Part shown: positions 52,989 to 62,436 of the stretch, in pieces
Numbering within the stretch: position 1 is the stretch's first letter
Layout of the letters: every line of letters begins with the position of its first letter
DNA from: G965199725 sp965199725
GTDB lineage: Bacteria; Pseudomonadota; Gammaproteobacteria; Nitrosococcales; Methylophagaceae
DNA length: 64,000 bases
Assembly (NCBI GenBank): GCA_965199725.1
Contig: OZ241321.1
Location: 620,001-684,000, forward strand
Direction of reading: 5' to 3'
Translations under genes and position numbers: made by a program
Notes under the pieces: generated by a model
Databases searched by the model: none
Seen by the model: only the letters and a program-made list of their open reading frames with translations
What the model was told of the DNA's origin: nothing

Positions 52989-55259
52989 CTACTTTTTCCA
53001 ATGACCGCTTAATAAGCGCTTGAGCTTTTGCTTTGAGTCATAGTATTGTAGGGAACGTTGCCAACCCTGCACAAATGGTTTGCCATATTCTGCAAAATAA
53101 TATTGCATAAACAAATGGCGATTAGGCCAATCCAGCTTATAACAAAGCCTCATCAAGTCAATCAGGCGATGTTTTTCTTTTATGTTATGCCTACCAGTTA
53201 ACGCCCGCCCAATATCAATCACTCTTATATCAATCGCGCCTTCGGGATTAACGGTCATAAGCAAATTGCCTCCTGATAAGTCACAATGAATAATCATACG
53301 ATTATGCATGTTACAAACATAACGCGCTAATAGTTGAAAAATCTTAGGCTTGCTAACAGCGTTATACATTGTTTTCCCTTGAGAAAAGGCAATAAAGGCA
53401 TCACGGGCAGAAAACGCATTGGCGACATATTCACATAGATAATAATTATCTCTGACACCGCCATACTTACGCCGCTCAAAATAGGCTACTGGCATTGGAC
53501 TATTAACGCCAAGACGTATCATCTCTGAAGCATTATCCCAGTGACGCTGTCCCTTGCTGGCCTTGAAATAATAGGTCAGTTTTTTAAGGCCATGTGCGCG
53601 GTTTTGTTTGATCGCCAAAGTATCAGCGGTATCAAGCGGATTGCTAATACGCCAAACAATATTACGACTATTACGCAAAGTAGCCAATACTGGCATATTG
53701 GGTAAATTATCCGGTAATAAGGCCCTGGCTTTTTCTTCCACATCTTCGCCTGGCTTAATGGCAATCGCCCCTTGCCAATCACTATTAGACCAAGGTACGA
53801 ACTGCACGCCATCAATTGATAAAAAACGTGTTGTAGGTAAAGGCATCATTGCATATTTGATTTTTTGTCTATCAACAGCAACGGTATCACCAGCCGAAAA
53901 TTGAATAAATAACGGTCGCTCGCTTACAGTCAAAACTGGCCCAGGTAGCGCCTCACCTTGCCCATTTAAAAAGGTAGCGCCTTCAAGTTGCTGGTCTTTA
54001 TAAAGTAAGGACAGCGGAATGGTCATTCTGTCTCTTACCCATGTTATATGTAACTGTATACCTTTTCTATCAGCAAAGATAAAATGATGTATACCATTAT
54101 CAGCATTCACCGCCTGCATACAGCTTGCACCACTTAACTTTTTTACAACGTACACTAACACATAAAACGCCTTCTGCACTTGGAAATGCTTATAATCCCC
54201 GCGAATTGCCTGGTAAAAACTGACATTATCAATCTGCGGATAATTGTCAGCGCCATCACTGATTAAGCCATCACGATTGCAGATAAGCGGGCCCCAATAC
54301 ACCCTGTCCAAAGCACCACTTGCTGAAGCAAGCACGAGATAACGGACAAGATAATCTGCCTTTTTCTGCTCAGGATTATCGCTCCAGCGGCTTAAGCGTT
54401 TGGTCGTCCAGCATGTATAGGTACACATCGTATATTGAGCACCATAATAATCGCTTAATGCCTTTAGAATACGCGCTTTCTTAACCAGGTTGAGCTTGAG
54501 TATATTGGTCATCCACTGACCTAAAACTCTATGATCGTATGCCTCCGGCTCAACCACTCTTTCTACAAATAAATTATCAGTATGAATAGCTGGCATATAG
54601 TGTTGGCGTTTCATTGCTGCCAATAACGCAATGTTGTTTACAGGCTCAAAATCTGACACATTTGCCCCTGCCAATGTACAGCGCTGCTGGGCTAATTGCT
54701 TGGCTGCAATTTGCCACGCCACTAAATAGCCATGTGGTTCAAAACCTGACCAACGACCACGGTTTGGCGTCGCACCAATTTCAAAACAAACAACCCGCTG
54801 ACCATAGACTCTAGCAACATCGGCAACAAATTGTCGCCATCGCTCTTGTGCATCCGCATCACTCGCCATTGCTGTCGCGTCCGCAAAAGACGGCAACAGA
54901 TCAAGCATAACCTGAAAGCCATTAGTTAAAATATGGTTCAATAATCGTTCTGCATCATGCCCTAACGAATTGTAGGTAAAATCCATCCTGACATGTTGAA
55001 TATGTGCCTCTTTAAGGCGGGCAACGATATAATCATCAACTCGCGCATCAGATGATGGCGCGATATTAATACCAAAAAAGTCATACTTAATGGTGATACC
55101 AGCGTCAAGTAATGGCGAGCAATCATGCCAAAGACGTGATTTGATAAATACAGACAAGGTATCTTTTATCGCGGGCAAAAGGTACTGAAAATTCAAATAA
55201 GATACCTGACTTGAGCTTAAAACTTTGGGGCAAATTATACCATGCGCCTGTAAACGCAC
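52989..55259 (-). CDS. GH-A-fold / LPS-kinase fusion protein
   Basis: A 756-aa two-domain protein. Residues 55-330 look like a clan-A glycoside hydrolase barrel (YDFFGINIAPSS, VRMDFTYNSLGHD, VMLDLLPSFAD, FEIGATPNRGRWSG), followed by a beta-rich segment (370-460). Residues 545-756 form a Kdo/WaaP/InaA-type kinase with Lys551, HCDLSGGN (catalytic Asp660, Asn665) and the metal Asp682 in IDIGRA. At barrel positions where NEP and TE-W motifs are expected the sequence reads ATP and TYTCW, so hydrolase activity seems lost. The kinase part probably acts on LPS core or a related glycan; the barrel may bind it. The first 40 residues are uncertain. Confidence 0.75.
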   Translation of the reverse strand: MRLQAHGIICPKVLSSSQVSYLNFQYLLPAIKDTLSVFIKSRLWHDCSPLLDAGITIKYDFFGINIAPSSDARVDDYIVARLKEAHIQHVRMDFTYNSLGHDAERLLNHILTNGFQVMLDLLPSFADATAMASDADAQERWRQFVADVARVYGQRVVCFEIGATPNRGRWSGFEPHGYLVAWQIAAKQLAQQRCTLAGANVSDFEPVNNIALLAAMKRQHYMPAIHTDNLFVERVVEPEAYDHRVLGQWMTNILKLNLVKKARILKALSDYYGAQYTMCTYTCWTTKRLSRWSDNPEQKKADYLVRYLVLASASGALDRVYWGPLICNRDGLISDGADNYPQIDNVSFYQAIRGDYKHFQVQKAFYVLVYVVKKLSGASCMQAVNADNGIHHFIFADRKGIQLHITWVRDRMTIPLSLLYKDQQLEGATFLNGQGEALPGPVLTVSERPLFIQFSAGDTVAVDRQKIKYAMMPLPTTRFLSIDGVQFVPWSNSDWQGAIAIKPGEDVEEKARALLPDNLPNMPVLATLRNSRNIVWRISNPLDTADTLAIKQNRAHGLKKLTYYFKASKGQRHWDNASEMIRLGVNSPMPVAYFERRKYGGVRDNYYLCEYVANAFSARDAFIAFSQGKTMYNAVSKPKIFQLLARYVCNMHNRMIIHCDLSGGNLLMTVNPEGAIDIRVIDIGRALTGRHNIKEKHRLIDLMRLCYKLDWPNRHLFMQYYFAEYGKPFVQGWQRSLQYYDSKQKLKRLLSGHWKK

Positions 55260-55325
55260 GACTGTCCACTGCTATCTATCATAAACAAAACTTATCTGCC
55301 ACAAAAACTGAGGCAGAATGACAAA

Positions 55326-55354
55326 CTGACAAATACTGTATACATTGTTATAAT
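55326..55354 (+). promoter_or_regulatory. Sigma-70 promoter for rpsT
   Basis: A -35 box ctgaca (55326-55331), exactly 17 nt, and a perfect -10 box tataat (55349-55354), about 35 nt upstream of the rpsT start. Orientation, spacing and match are all good. Confidence 0.75.
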
Positions 55355-55388
55355 CGTGCGCCTTATTTAATTTTTTCAGGAGAATTTT

Positions 55389-55649
55389 TTGGCAAACACA
55401 ACTCAAGCAAAAAAACGTGTCCGCCAGGCAGAAGATCGGCGCAAACGTAATATGAGCCAACGCTCTGCCATGCGCACGGGCGTTAAAAAGGTACGTGCTG
55501 CCATCGCTGCTGGCAGTAAAGAGCAAGCCAGATCAGCTTATCAGGTGGCCGTTTCCCGTCTGGATAAAATGGCACGCAAAGGTATTATTCATAAAAATGC
55601 TGCTGCCCGCAACAAAAGCCGTCTCAATAACGCTATTCGCGCACTATGA
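55389..55649 (+). CDS. rpsT: Ribosomal protein S20
   Basis: A basic 86-aa ribosomal protein of the 30S subunit (ANTTQAKKRVRQAEDRRKRNMSQRSAMRT...NKSRLNNAIRAL). The start codon is TTG (55389), preceded by AGGAG; an unusual UUG start is also found for rpsT in E. coli and is linked to autoregulation. In many relatives murJ and ribF follow; here decayed DNA follows. Confidence 0.96.
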   Translation: MANTTQAKKRVRQAEDRRKRNMSQRSAMRTGVKKVRAAIAAGSKEQARSAYQVAVSRLDKMARKGIIHKNAAARNKSRLNNAIRAL

Positions 55650-56347
55650 TAAATAAACTTGTGATAAACCTAAACCAAAGAATCATATAAATATACAATA
55701 TGTAACAATACGCAAAGAAAGTAGCTTTTACTGAAGTTATCATGACAGTAGCTGAACCGATTGACAGCCTCTGAGTTTTGTTTTATGTTCAACCCAAACG
55801 TCGTGTCTTAATGATTTTTTGTTGGTGCTATGTTAGTGTTGGGCCTACATTATATATTCTGTTCGTTAATCAGGATAATGATTACTTATATGGCATTGGC
55901 AAGGCAAAAATGGGGTTTCAGATGCCTAAGATAGTTAGGCAAGAGTACGAGCATGACCTTTTGAGAGTATTAAAGTTTGCATATAATGCTTTTTGTTGGT
56001 GGCGATATGGAACGGTTACGTATTAACAAATCAGATTTGTCATCTACCAATGAATGGCACTGTTCCCAGTGCACTTCCCATCCTCATGGCTCTTTCGGCG
56101 TTTGGCGTATTGACCTTGCCAATTTAAGGTTTTGTAGCTATGCCTTGGTGGATAACCTATTGCTGGCATCTTAGTCACCTTAATTCTTGGCAGTGGTGCT
56201 TAGAGTTATACTGGGCGGTGGCTTATACATGTGGCAATGTACTTTTCTCTGGCGGGGCGCTTCTCTTTGCTTTTTCTGTTGCCTAACAAAATTCGACCAG
56301 CAAGCTCTGCGCATTATGTGTAGTAAGCATGAATAAAAGCATACCCA
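55650..56347. other. Gene-poor, decayed stretch after rpsT
   Basis: About 700 bp with no convincing gene. Frames of 60-80 codons at 55778-56026 and 55977-56174 lack ribosome-binding sites and any family signature. Near 55826-55880 a frame reads FCWCYVSVGPTLYILFVNQD, loosely like a transposase catalytic segment, and near 56150-56290 hydrophobic stretches recall a broken membrane protein. A short dyad gcactg-ttcc-cagtgc lies near 56060. It is best read as remnants of lost genes or elements. Confidence 0.5.
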
Positions 56348-57001
56348 ATGAATTTAAAAGAATTTAAACACAAATTTCAAAAGCTAAAAAGCAAAGGATT
56401 CATAAAATCACTTAGGAAAGAGCCAACAGGAATTGGTTTAACATTTAAAACTTTAATGGGTGTGGTGTAAATGAAAACAATTTAGCATTGCCTGATATAG
56501 ATGGAATAGAAGTTAAAACACATCGCGATCATTCAAAAAGCATGGCAAATAAACCCATTAGAGGCTATTGAAAAATATGGAAGTTATGATGATAGTGGTC
56601 GTCTAGGTATGTATTACACAATGTCTTTAACTCCTAATAGTGCAGGATTATTTTTAATGGTGGATGTAGAAAAAATATCTGTTCAACATACTTCAGGAGA
56701 AATTATTGCTACATGGCAACTATCAACTCTTGAGGAAAGATTTTTGCAGAAAATCCCAGCATTATTGCTTATTTCTGCACATACAGAAACAAGAGCAGGC
56801 ATAGAGTATTTTCATTTTTATCGCGGACAATTAATGAGAGGTACAACAAAAGAATTATTATCTGAATTGTTTAAAACAGGTAGCTTACTAGTGGATTTAA
56901 GATTGCATGATAAAGAAACGATGGCTAGAAATCACGGAACTGGTTTTAGAACATTTGAAGATAAATTACCATTATTATTTAAAAAAATAGAAGATATTTA
57001 A
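56348..57001 (+). pseudogene. Broken MvaI/BcnI-like type II restriction endonuclease
   Basis: Three frames in series reconstruct one protein. Segment 1 (from ATG 56348) reads KLKSKGFIKSLRKEPTGIGLTFKTL. Segment 2 (from about 56473, another frame) reads ENNLALPDIDGIEVKTHRDHSKSM, containing the E-x-K-type catalytic region. Segment 3 (about 56550-57001) reads RLGMYYTMSLTPNSAGLFLMVD...LLVDLRLHDKET and ends HGTGFRTFEDKLPLLF. This order matches MvaI/BcnI nucleases (KTH core and HGTAFR near the C-terminus). At least two frameshifts, a stop, and probably a small deletion before segment 3 mean it cannot make active enzyme. The DNA is much more AT-rich than its neighbours. Confidence 0.82.
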
Positions 57002-58235
57002 TGTACACTGCAAAAAAGTATGTTGATACAACATGGGACTTTAAAGCAGCCGATACTAAAAAATATACGCATTGCTATCATAATTATCCTGCAATGATGA
57101 TACCTCAAATTGCAAATAGGCTTATTAGCCTCTACGGAAAGTCTGCAAAAACACTTTTTGACCCATATTGTGGGACAGGAACATCGCTTGTTGAAGCGGG
57201 TTTAAATGGTATTGATGCCATAGGGACAGATCTAAATCCTATGGCAAGACTAATAGCGGAAGCTAAAACAATAATAATAGAACTACAAACACTGGATTTA
57301 TATTTAAAAGAATTCAATAATTTTTGTTTTTCACTAAGTTTTGACATTACGAGAAGTAATAATTTAACTACTATTGATATTGATTTTAAAAACATTGATT
57401 TCTGGTTTAAAAAAGATACTAAAGAGAAACTAGCAACTATTAAATACTTTATAAATAATATAAAAGATGAACGAATTAAAAAATTCTTTTTAGTCGCTTT
57501 TAGTGAAACAGTCAGAGAAAGTAGCCTAACAAGAAATAGTGAATTTAAACTTTATAGAATGTCAGAAAAACAAAGGAAAACCTTTAACCCTGATGTATTC
57601 AGAATAATCAACAATAAACTTGCAAGAAATAGAATGGGGTTGAAAAATTTTATTGAGGAAACAAAAACAAATATCTATGATTTAGTTCATCTGAAACCAT
57701 TGAAAAAATATTCAAAGAATCTATTGATATAGTCGTAACATCTCCACCCTATGGGGACAGTAAAACAACCGTCGCCTATGGTCAGTTTTCTAGGTTATCA
57801 AATCAGTGGCTTGATATTGAAAATGCAAGCCAAATAGACAATCAGTTAATGGGCGGTAAAACAAAAAGTATTCAGTATATTGGTATTGATTTTATAGATA
57901 AAACTGTTAAAAAAATTGCAAATGATGATGAAAAAAGAGCAAAAGAAGTTTACAGTTTTTATGATGATTATAGTAAATCTATTGCTAATGTTGCTAGTTT
58001 AATAAAGAAAAGGGGTTATGCTTGCTATGTTGTAGGAAACAGAAGGGTAAAGAATACAATACTACCAACAGACGAAATAACTAAATGCTTGTTTCAAAAG
58101 CATGGATTTGAGTATAAGAATACTTTTATTAGAAATATACCCAATAAAAAGAATGCCCAGTAAAAATAGTCCAACAAATGAAGTAGGAAAAAAGAGGGCA
58201 ATAATGAATATATTGTTGTCATGCAAAAACAATAA
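57001..58235 (+). pseudogene. Broken DNA methyltransferase of the same restriction-modification pair
   Basis: Directly coupled to the nuclease remnant (TAATG). The first frame (57001-57732) has an N-terminal module and the SAM-binding loop DPYCGTGTSLVEAGLNG with TDLNP. A one-base deletion near 57680 shifts the rest, which in the next frame reads ESIDIVVTSPPYGDSKTTVAYGQFSRLS, with the catalytic TSPPYG motif of N4-cytosine/N6-adenine enzymes. Two more compensating shifts near 58148 and 58200 separate the tail, which would end EYIVVMQKQ at 58235. AT-rich throughout. Followed by a duplicated 7-mer gcctagc (58240-58253). Confidence 0.85.
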
Positions 58236-58364
58236 GCACGCCTAGCGCCTAGCATAACAAACCGCTGGCTAGTCTAAATGAATATCCTTAAGATAAAAAT
58301 AGTTGCCTCAGCTTAATCTATGGGGTAATCTCAGTCGCTGACTACAAATAACACGGGCAGAATA

Positions 58365-59393
58365 ATGGATGACGATAAAAAAAAGGCATTAGGTGCTGCC
58401 TTAAGCCAGATTGAACGGCAATTTGGTAAAGGCACAGTCATGCGATTGGGTGATGCCACTGCATCACGTGATATTGAAGCGGTATCAACAGGATCAATCG
58501 GGCTTGATGTGGCGCTTGGCATAGGTGGCCTGCCACGAGGGCGCATTGTTGAAATATACGGGCCAGAATCATCCGGCAAAACAACGCTGACCCTGCATAT
58601 CATTTCTGAAATGCAAAAACTGGGCGGGACAGCAGCCTTTGTTGATGCCGAACATGCGCTTGACCCTATGTATGCTGAAAAACTGGGCGTTAATGTTAAT
58701 AATTTATTAATATCGCAACCTGACACTGGCGAACAGGCATTAGATATTACTGATATGTTGGTTCGATCTGGTGCGATTGATCTGATAGTGATTGATTCAG
58801 TCGCCGCACTTACCCCAAAAGCAGAAATTGAAGGTGATATGGGCGATGCGCATGTGGGTCTGCAAGCACGGTTAATGTCGCAGGCATTGCGTAAATTGAC
58901 CGCTAACATCAAACGCTCTAACACTCTGGTTATTTTTATCAATCAGATACGGATGAAAATTGGTGTTATGTTTGGCAATCCGGAAACAACCACTGGCGGC
59001 AACGCCCTGAAATTTTATGCCTCAGTGCGTCTTGATATTCGCCGTACAGGTGCTATCAAAAAAGGGGAAGAGGTATTGGGCAATGAAACCCGGGTCAAAG
59101 TAGTGAAAAATAAAGTAGCGCCGCCATTTAAGCAGGCTATGTTTGATATTCTCTACGGCAGTGGTATTTCCTACGAAGGCGAACTGGTTGATTTGGGCGT
59201 ACAGCATGGCATGATAGAAAAAGCAGGTGCCTGGTATAGTTATGATGGCAAACGTATTGGACAGGGTAAAACTAATGTCCGCGCCTATCTGTTGGAAAAT
59301 GCTGCTATTGCCGCTGATATTGATGCTAAACTGCGCAAAAGGCTGTTGCCAGAAAACGCAGCAACATCTACTGAGAATGATGCCGATTTGTGA
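58365..59393 (+). CDS. recA: Recombinase RecA
   Basis: Strand-exchange recombinase and SOS co-protease. The 342-aa product has Walker A GPESSGKT at 66-73, VDAEHALDP, the L1/L2 loop region (EIEGDMGDAH, NQIRMKIGVMFGNPETTTGGNALKFYASVR) and an acidic tail. In relatives cinA usually precedes recA; here a dead restriction system does. I find no LexA box in the 130 bp upstream. Confidence 0.98.
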   Translation: MDDDKKKALGAALSQIERQFGKGTVMRLGDATASRDIEAVSTGSIGLDVALGIGGLPRGRIVEIYGPESSGKTTLTLHIISEMQKLGGTAAFVDAEHALDPMYAEKLGVNVNNLLISQPDTGEQALDITDMLVRSGAIDLIVIDSVAALTPKAEIEGDMGDAHVGLQARLMSQALRKLTANIKRSNTLVIFINQIRMKIGVMFGNPETTTGGNALKFYASVRLDIRRTGAIKKGEEVLGNETRVKVVKNKVAPPFKQAMFDILYGSGISYEGELVDLGVQHGMIEKAGAWYSYDGKRIGQGKTNVRAYLLENAAIAADIDAKLRKRLLPENAATSTENDADL

Positions 59394-59830
59394 TGATCAA
59401 AAAATCACTGAAGAGCCGTGCATTGACGCTACTCTCTCAGCGCGAACATAGCGCAAAAGAGTTATACATAAAATTATCAGGCAAAGGATTTACTGCCGAT
59501 GCAATCAGCGAAGCAATTGCTGAATTAACCCAGCTTGATCTGCAAAGTGATCAGCGATTTGCCGAATACTACCTGCATTACCGTTGTGATCGCGGCTTTG
59601 GTAGCGAACATATTATAATGGAATTAAAGCAGCGTGGCGTGGCTGATGATTGTATTGACAGAGTCATCAAAGATGGCGCTATTGATTGGACAATGCTGGC
59701 AAAAAAAGCGCGTAGTAAACGCTTTGGTCAGACATTACCTGCCGAATATAAAGCGCGAGCAAAACAACAACAGTTTTTACAGCAACGTGGTTTTAGCCAT
59801 CAGCATATAGTTGATAGTTTTAAGCAGTGA
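59393..59830 (+). CDS. recX: RecA regulator RecX
   Basis: A 145-aa three-helix-repeat protein that inhibits RecA filaments. It has the RecX pattern RALTLLSQREHSAKELYIKLSGKGF, LDLQSDQRFAEYYLHYRCDRGFG and AKQQQFLQQRGFS. The ATG at 59393 (MIKKSLKS) overlaps the recA stop TGA; a GTG one codon earlier is possible. It overlaps alaS by 4 nt (GTGA). Confidence 0.93.
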   Translation: MIKKSLKSRALTLLSQREHSAKELYIKLSGKGFTADAISEAIAELTQLDLQSDQRFAEYYLHYRCDRGFGSEHIIMELKQRGVADDCIDRVIKDGAIDWTMLAKKARSKRFGQTLPAEYKARAKQQQFLQQRGFSHQHIVDSFKQ

Positions 59831-62433
59831 AAAGTAGCGCAGAAATTCGCCGACTTTATCTGGATTTTTTCCACAAAAAAGGTCATACCATTGTACCCAG
59901 CAGCTCTTTAGTGCCTACTGACGACCCTACCCTGCTATTTACCAATGCAGGCATGGTACAGTTTAAGAGTGTATTTTTAGGGCAAGAAATCCGCCCTTAC
60001 ACGCGTGCAGTCACCAGTCAACGCTGCGTACGCGCTGGTGGCAAGCACAATGATCTGGAAAATGTCGGCTATACCGCTCGCCACCATACTTTTTTTGAGA
60101 TGCTAGGCAATTTCAGTTTTGGTGATTACTTCAAACGTGAAGCTATCCAGTATGCTTGGCAATTCTTAACCGAAGTGATTGCATTACCGCCAGAAAAATT
60201 ATGGATCACTGTCTTTGCAGAAGATAATGAAACCAAATCTATCTGGCTGGATGAAATAGGCGTTGATCCTGCCAGATTATCTGCCATTGGCACTAAAGAT
60301 AACTTCTGGTCAATGGGTGATACTGGCCCATGCGGCCCCTGCTCAGAAATATTCTACGATCACGGTGACCATGTTGCTGGCGGCGCTCCTGGATCGGCTG
60401 AAGAAGATAGTGACCGCTACATTGAAATCTGGAATCTGGTATTTATGCAGTATAACCGAACGGCTGACGGCACGATGACACCTTTACCTAAGCCATCAGT
60501 TGATACCGGTATGGGGCTGGAAAGGTTGACGGCAGTATTACAAAATGTACACAGCAATTATGACATTGATTTATTCCAAAAATTGATTGCATTTATTAGT
60601 CATTTGACAGGCACAGAAGATAATAACCACCCTTCATTAAGGGTGATCGCTGACCATATCCGCTCATGTGCATTTATGATAGCAGATGGTGTCCAGCCGA
60701 CTAACGAGAGTCGTGGTTATGTGCTACGCCGCATTATCCGCCGCGCTGTCCGTCATGGTCATAAACTGGGGCTGAAAAAAGCGTTTTTTCATACCCTAGT
60801 TACCCCGCTTGCTACTGAAATGGGTGACGCCTTTCCTGAACTTAAAGCAGCAGCACATCAAATTGAACAGGTATTAAAAAAAGAGGAACAGCGCTTTGCT
60901 AATACTCTGGACAATGGTCTTAACATTTTGGAACAGGCAATTGCTACTACCACAGATACGAAAATTACCGGCGAAACTATATTTTTACTGTATGACACCT
61001 ACGGCTTTCCTGTTGATTTAACCGCCGATATTGCTCGCGAGCGAGGATTAACATTAGATATTGCTGGCTTTGAACGCAATATGGACACGCAGAGAAAACG
61101 TGCCCGATCAGCCAATCAACTTGGCGATAAACCACCGTCATGGCGGTCGCTTTTAACTACACAGACGACCTTTTGCGGTTATACCAAAACCCTTCATCAA
61201 GCAACCATTATCGGCATACTAGCAGGTGATAAACGGGTGGACATCTTAAATGAAGGGCAGGAAGGTATTATTATTTTAGATGTAACACCGTTTTACGCAG
61301 AAGCAGGCGGCCAAGTCGGTGACTCGGGCAAAATTGTAACTACCAACGCTAGTTTTAAGGTTATTGATACCCATGCACAGGGTGGCGCGGTGGCACATTT
61401 TGGTGCCAGTGTGCATGGTCAGCTTAAAATGGGTGACAGTGTTACTGCCCATGTTGATGAAGCGCGTCGCCTAGCAACCACGGTTAATCACTCTGCCACC
61501 CATTTACTGCATGCCGCCCTGCGCAACGTATTGGGCGAACATGTCACTCAAAAAGGGTCACTGGTTGATGCTGACCGCCTACGTTTTGACTTTGTCCAAG
61601 CTAAGCCTATCAGCAAGCAGCAACTGGATAAAATTGAACGGCTGGTTAACCGTCAGATTCGTCTTAATCACAAGGTTGAAACTGCTATCATGGATTTAGA
61701 ACAGGCAAAACAAAGCGGCGCAATCGCTTTATTTAGGGAAAAATACAGCGATAAAGTGCGAGTGCTAAGTATGGGCGATTTTTCCACCGAATTATGTGGC
61801 GGCACACATGTCAGCCGTACTGGTGATATTGGCCTAGTTAAGCTTATTGCTGAAACTGGTATTGCTGCTGGTGTGCGCCGTATTGAGGCACTCACCAGTG
61901 AAACTGCGCTTGATTACATTAATCAGAATCAATCACGGTTAAACGAAGTGGCAGCCCTTATAAAGGCAACAACAGACAATGTCACAGAAAAAACAGCACA
62001 ACTTGTCCAACGTACTCACGAACTGGAAAAACAAATCAGCACACTTAAAGGCAAGCTAGCCACAAGTAACAGTGGTGATTTGGTCAATGCCGCCAGACAA
62101 ATCGGTAATATCAAGGTACTGGCAACTGAGCTTGATAATGCTGACAGTAAGAGCTTGCGTGATACCGTTGATCAACTTAAAACGAAATTAGGCACCGCTG
62201 TGATTATTCTGGCATCAGTCAACAATGACAAAGTCACGCTCATCGCTGGTGTGACTCAGGATATCATTGACAAGATACGCGCAGGTGATTTGGTAGCGCA
62301 TGTGGCTGGTCAGGTTGGTGGCAAAGGTGGTGGTCGTGCGGATATGGCCCAGGGTGGTGGCAATCAGTTACAACACCTGAAAACTGCATTAAGCTCAGTA
62401 TTTGGCTGGGTGCAGTCTGCACTGGAGGATTAG
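59827..62433 (+). CDS. alaS: Alanyl-tRNA synthetase
   Basis: The 868-aa class II synthetase starts with a GTG codon (MKSSAEIRRLYLDFFHKKGHT). It has the catalytic core (FTNAGMVQFKSVFLG, GDTGPCGPCSEIFYD), the editing domain with NHSATHLLHAAL and CGGTHVSRTGDIG (zinc ligands), a coiled-coil segment (about 710-760) and the C-Ala domain ending GGKGGGRADMAQGGG. Part of the recA-recX-alaS-lysC chain. Confidence 0.97.
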   Translation: MKSSAEIRRLYLDFFHKKGHTIVPSSSLVPTDDPTLLFTNAGMVQFKSVFLGQEIRPYTRAVTSQRCVRAGGKHNDLENVGYTARHHTFFEMLGNFSFGDYFKREAIQYAWQFLTEVIALPPEKLWITVFAEDNETKSIWLDEIGVDPARLSAIGTKDNFWSMGDTGPCGPCSEIFYDHGDHVAGGAPGSAEEDSDRYIEIWNLVFMQYNRTADGTMTPLPKPSVDTGMGLERLTAVLQNVHSNYDIDLFQKLIAFISHLTGTEDNNHPSLRVIADHIRSCAFMIADGVQPTNESRGYVLRRIIRRAVRHGHKLGLKKAFFHTLVTPLATEMGDAFPELKAAAHQIEQVLKKEEQRFANTLDNGLNILEQAIATTTDTKITGETIFLLYDTYGFPVDLTADIARERGLTLDIAGFERNMDTQRKRARSANQLGDKPPSWRSLLTTQTTFCGYTKTLHQATIIGILAGDKRVDILNEGQEGIIILDVTPFYAEAGGQVGDSGKIVTTNASFKVIDTHAQGGAVAHFGASVHGQLKMGDSVTAHVDEARRLATTVNHSATHLLHAALRNVLGEHVTQKGSLVDADRLRFDFVQAKPISKQQLDKIERLVNRQIRLNHKVETAIMDLEQAKQSGAIALFREKYSDKVRVLSMGDFSTELCGGTHVSRTGDIGLVKLIAETGIAAGVRRIEALTSETALDYINQNQSRLNEVAALIKATTDNVTEKTAQLVQRTHELEKQISTLKGKLATSNSGDLVNAARQIGNIKVLATELDNADSKSLRDTVDQLKTKLGTAVIILASVNNDKVTLIAGVTQDIIDKIRAGDLVAHVAGQVGGKGGGRADMAQGGGNQLQHLKTALSSVFGWVQSALED

Positions 62434-62436
62434 TCT

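Noticed and set aside
55778..56174. Two overlapping 65-82-codon frames after rpsT
   Set aside because: No ribosome-binding site, odd composition and only loose resemblance to a transposase segment; treated as decayed DNA.
58236..58364. Possible LexA box upstream of recA
   Set aside because: CTG triplets are present but none has CAG at the required distance; only a loose CTG-N17-CAG is seen.
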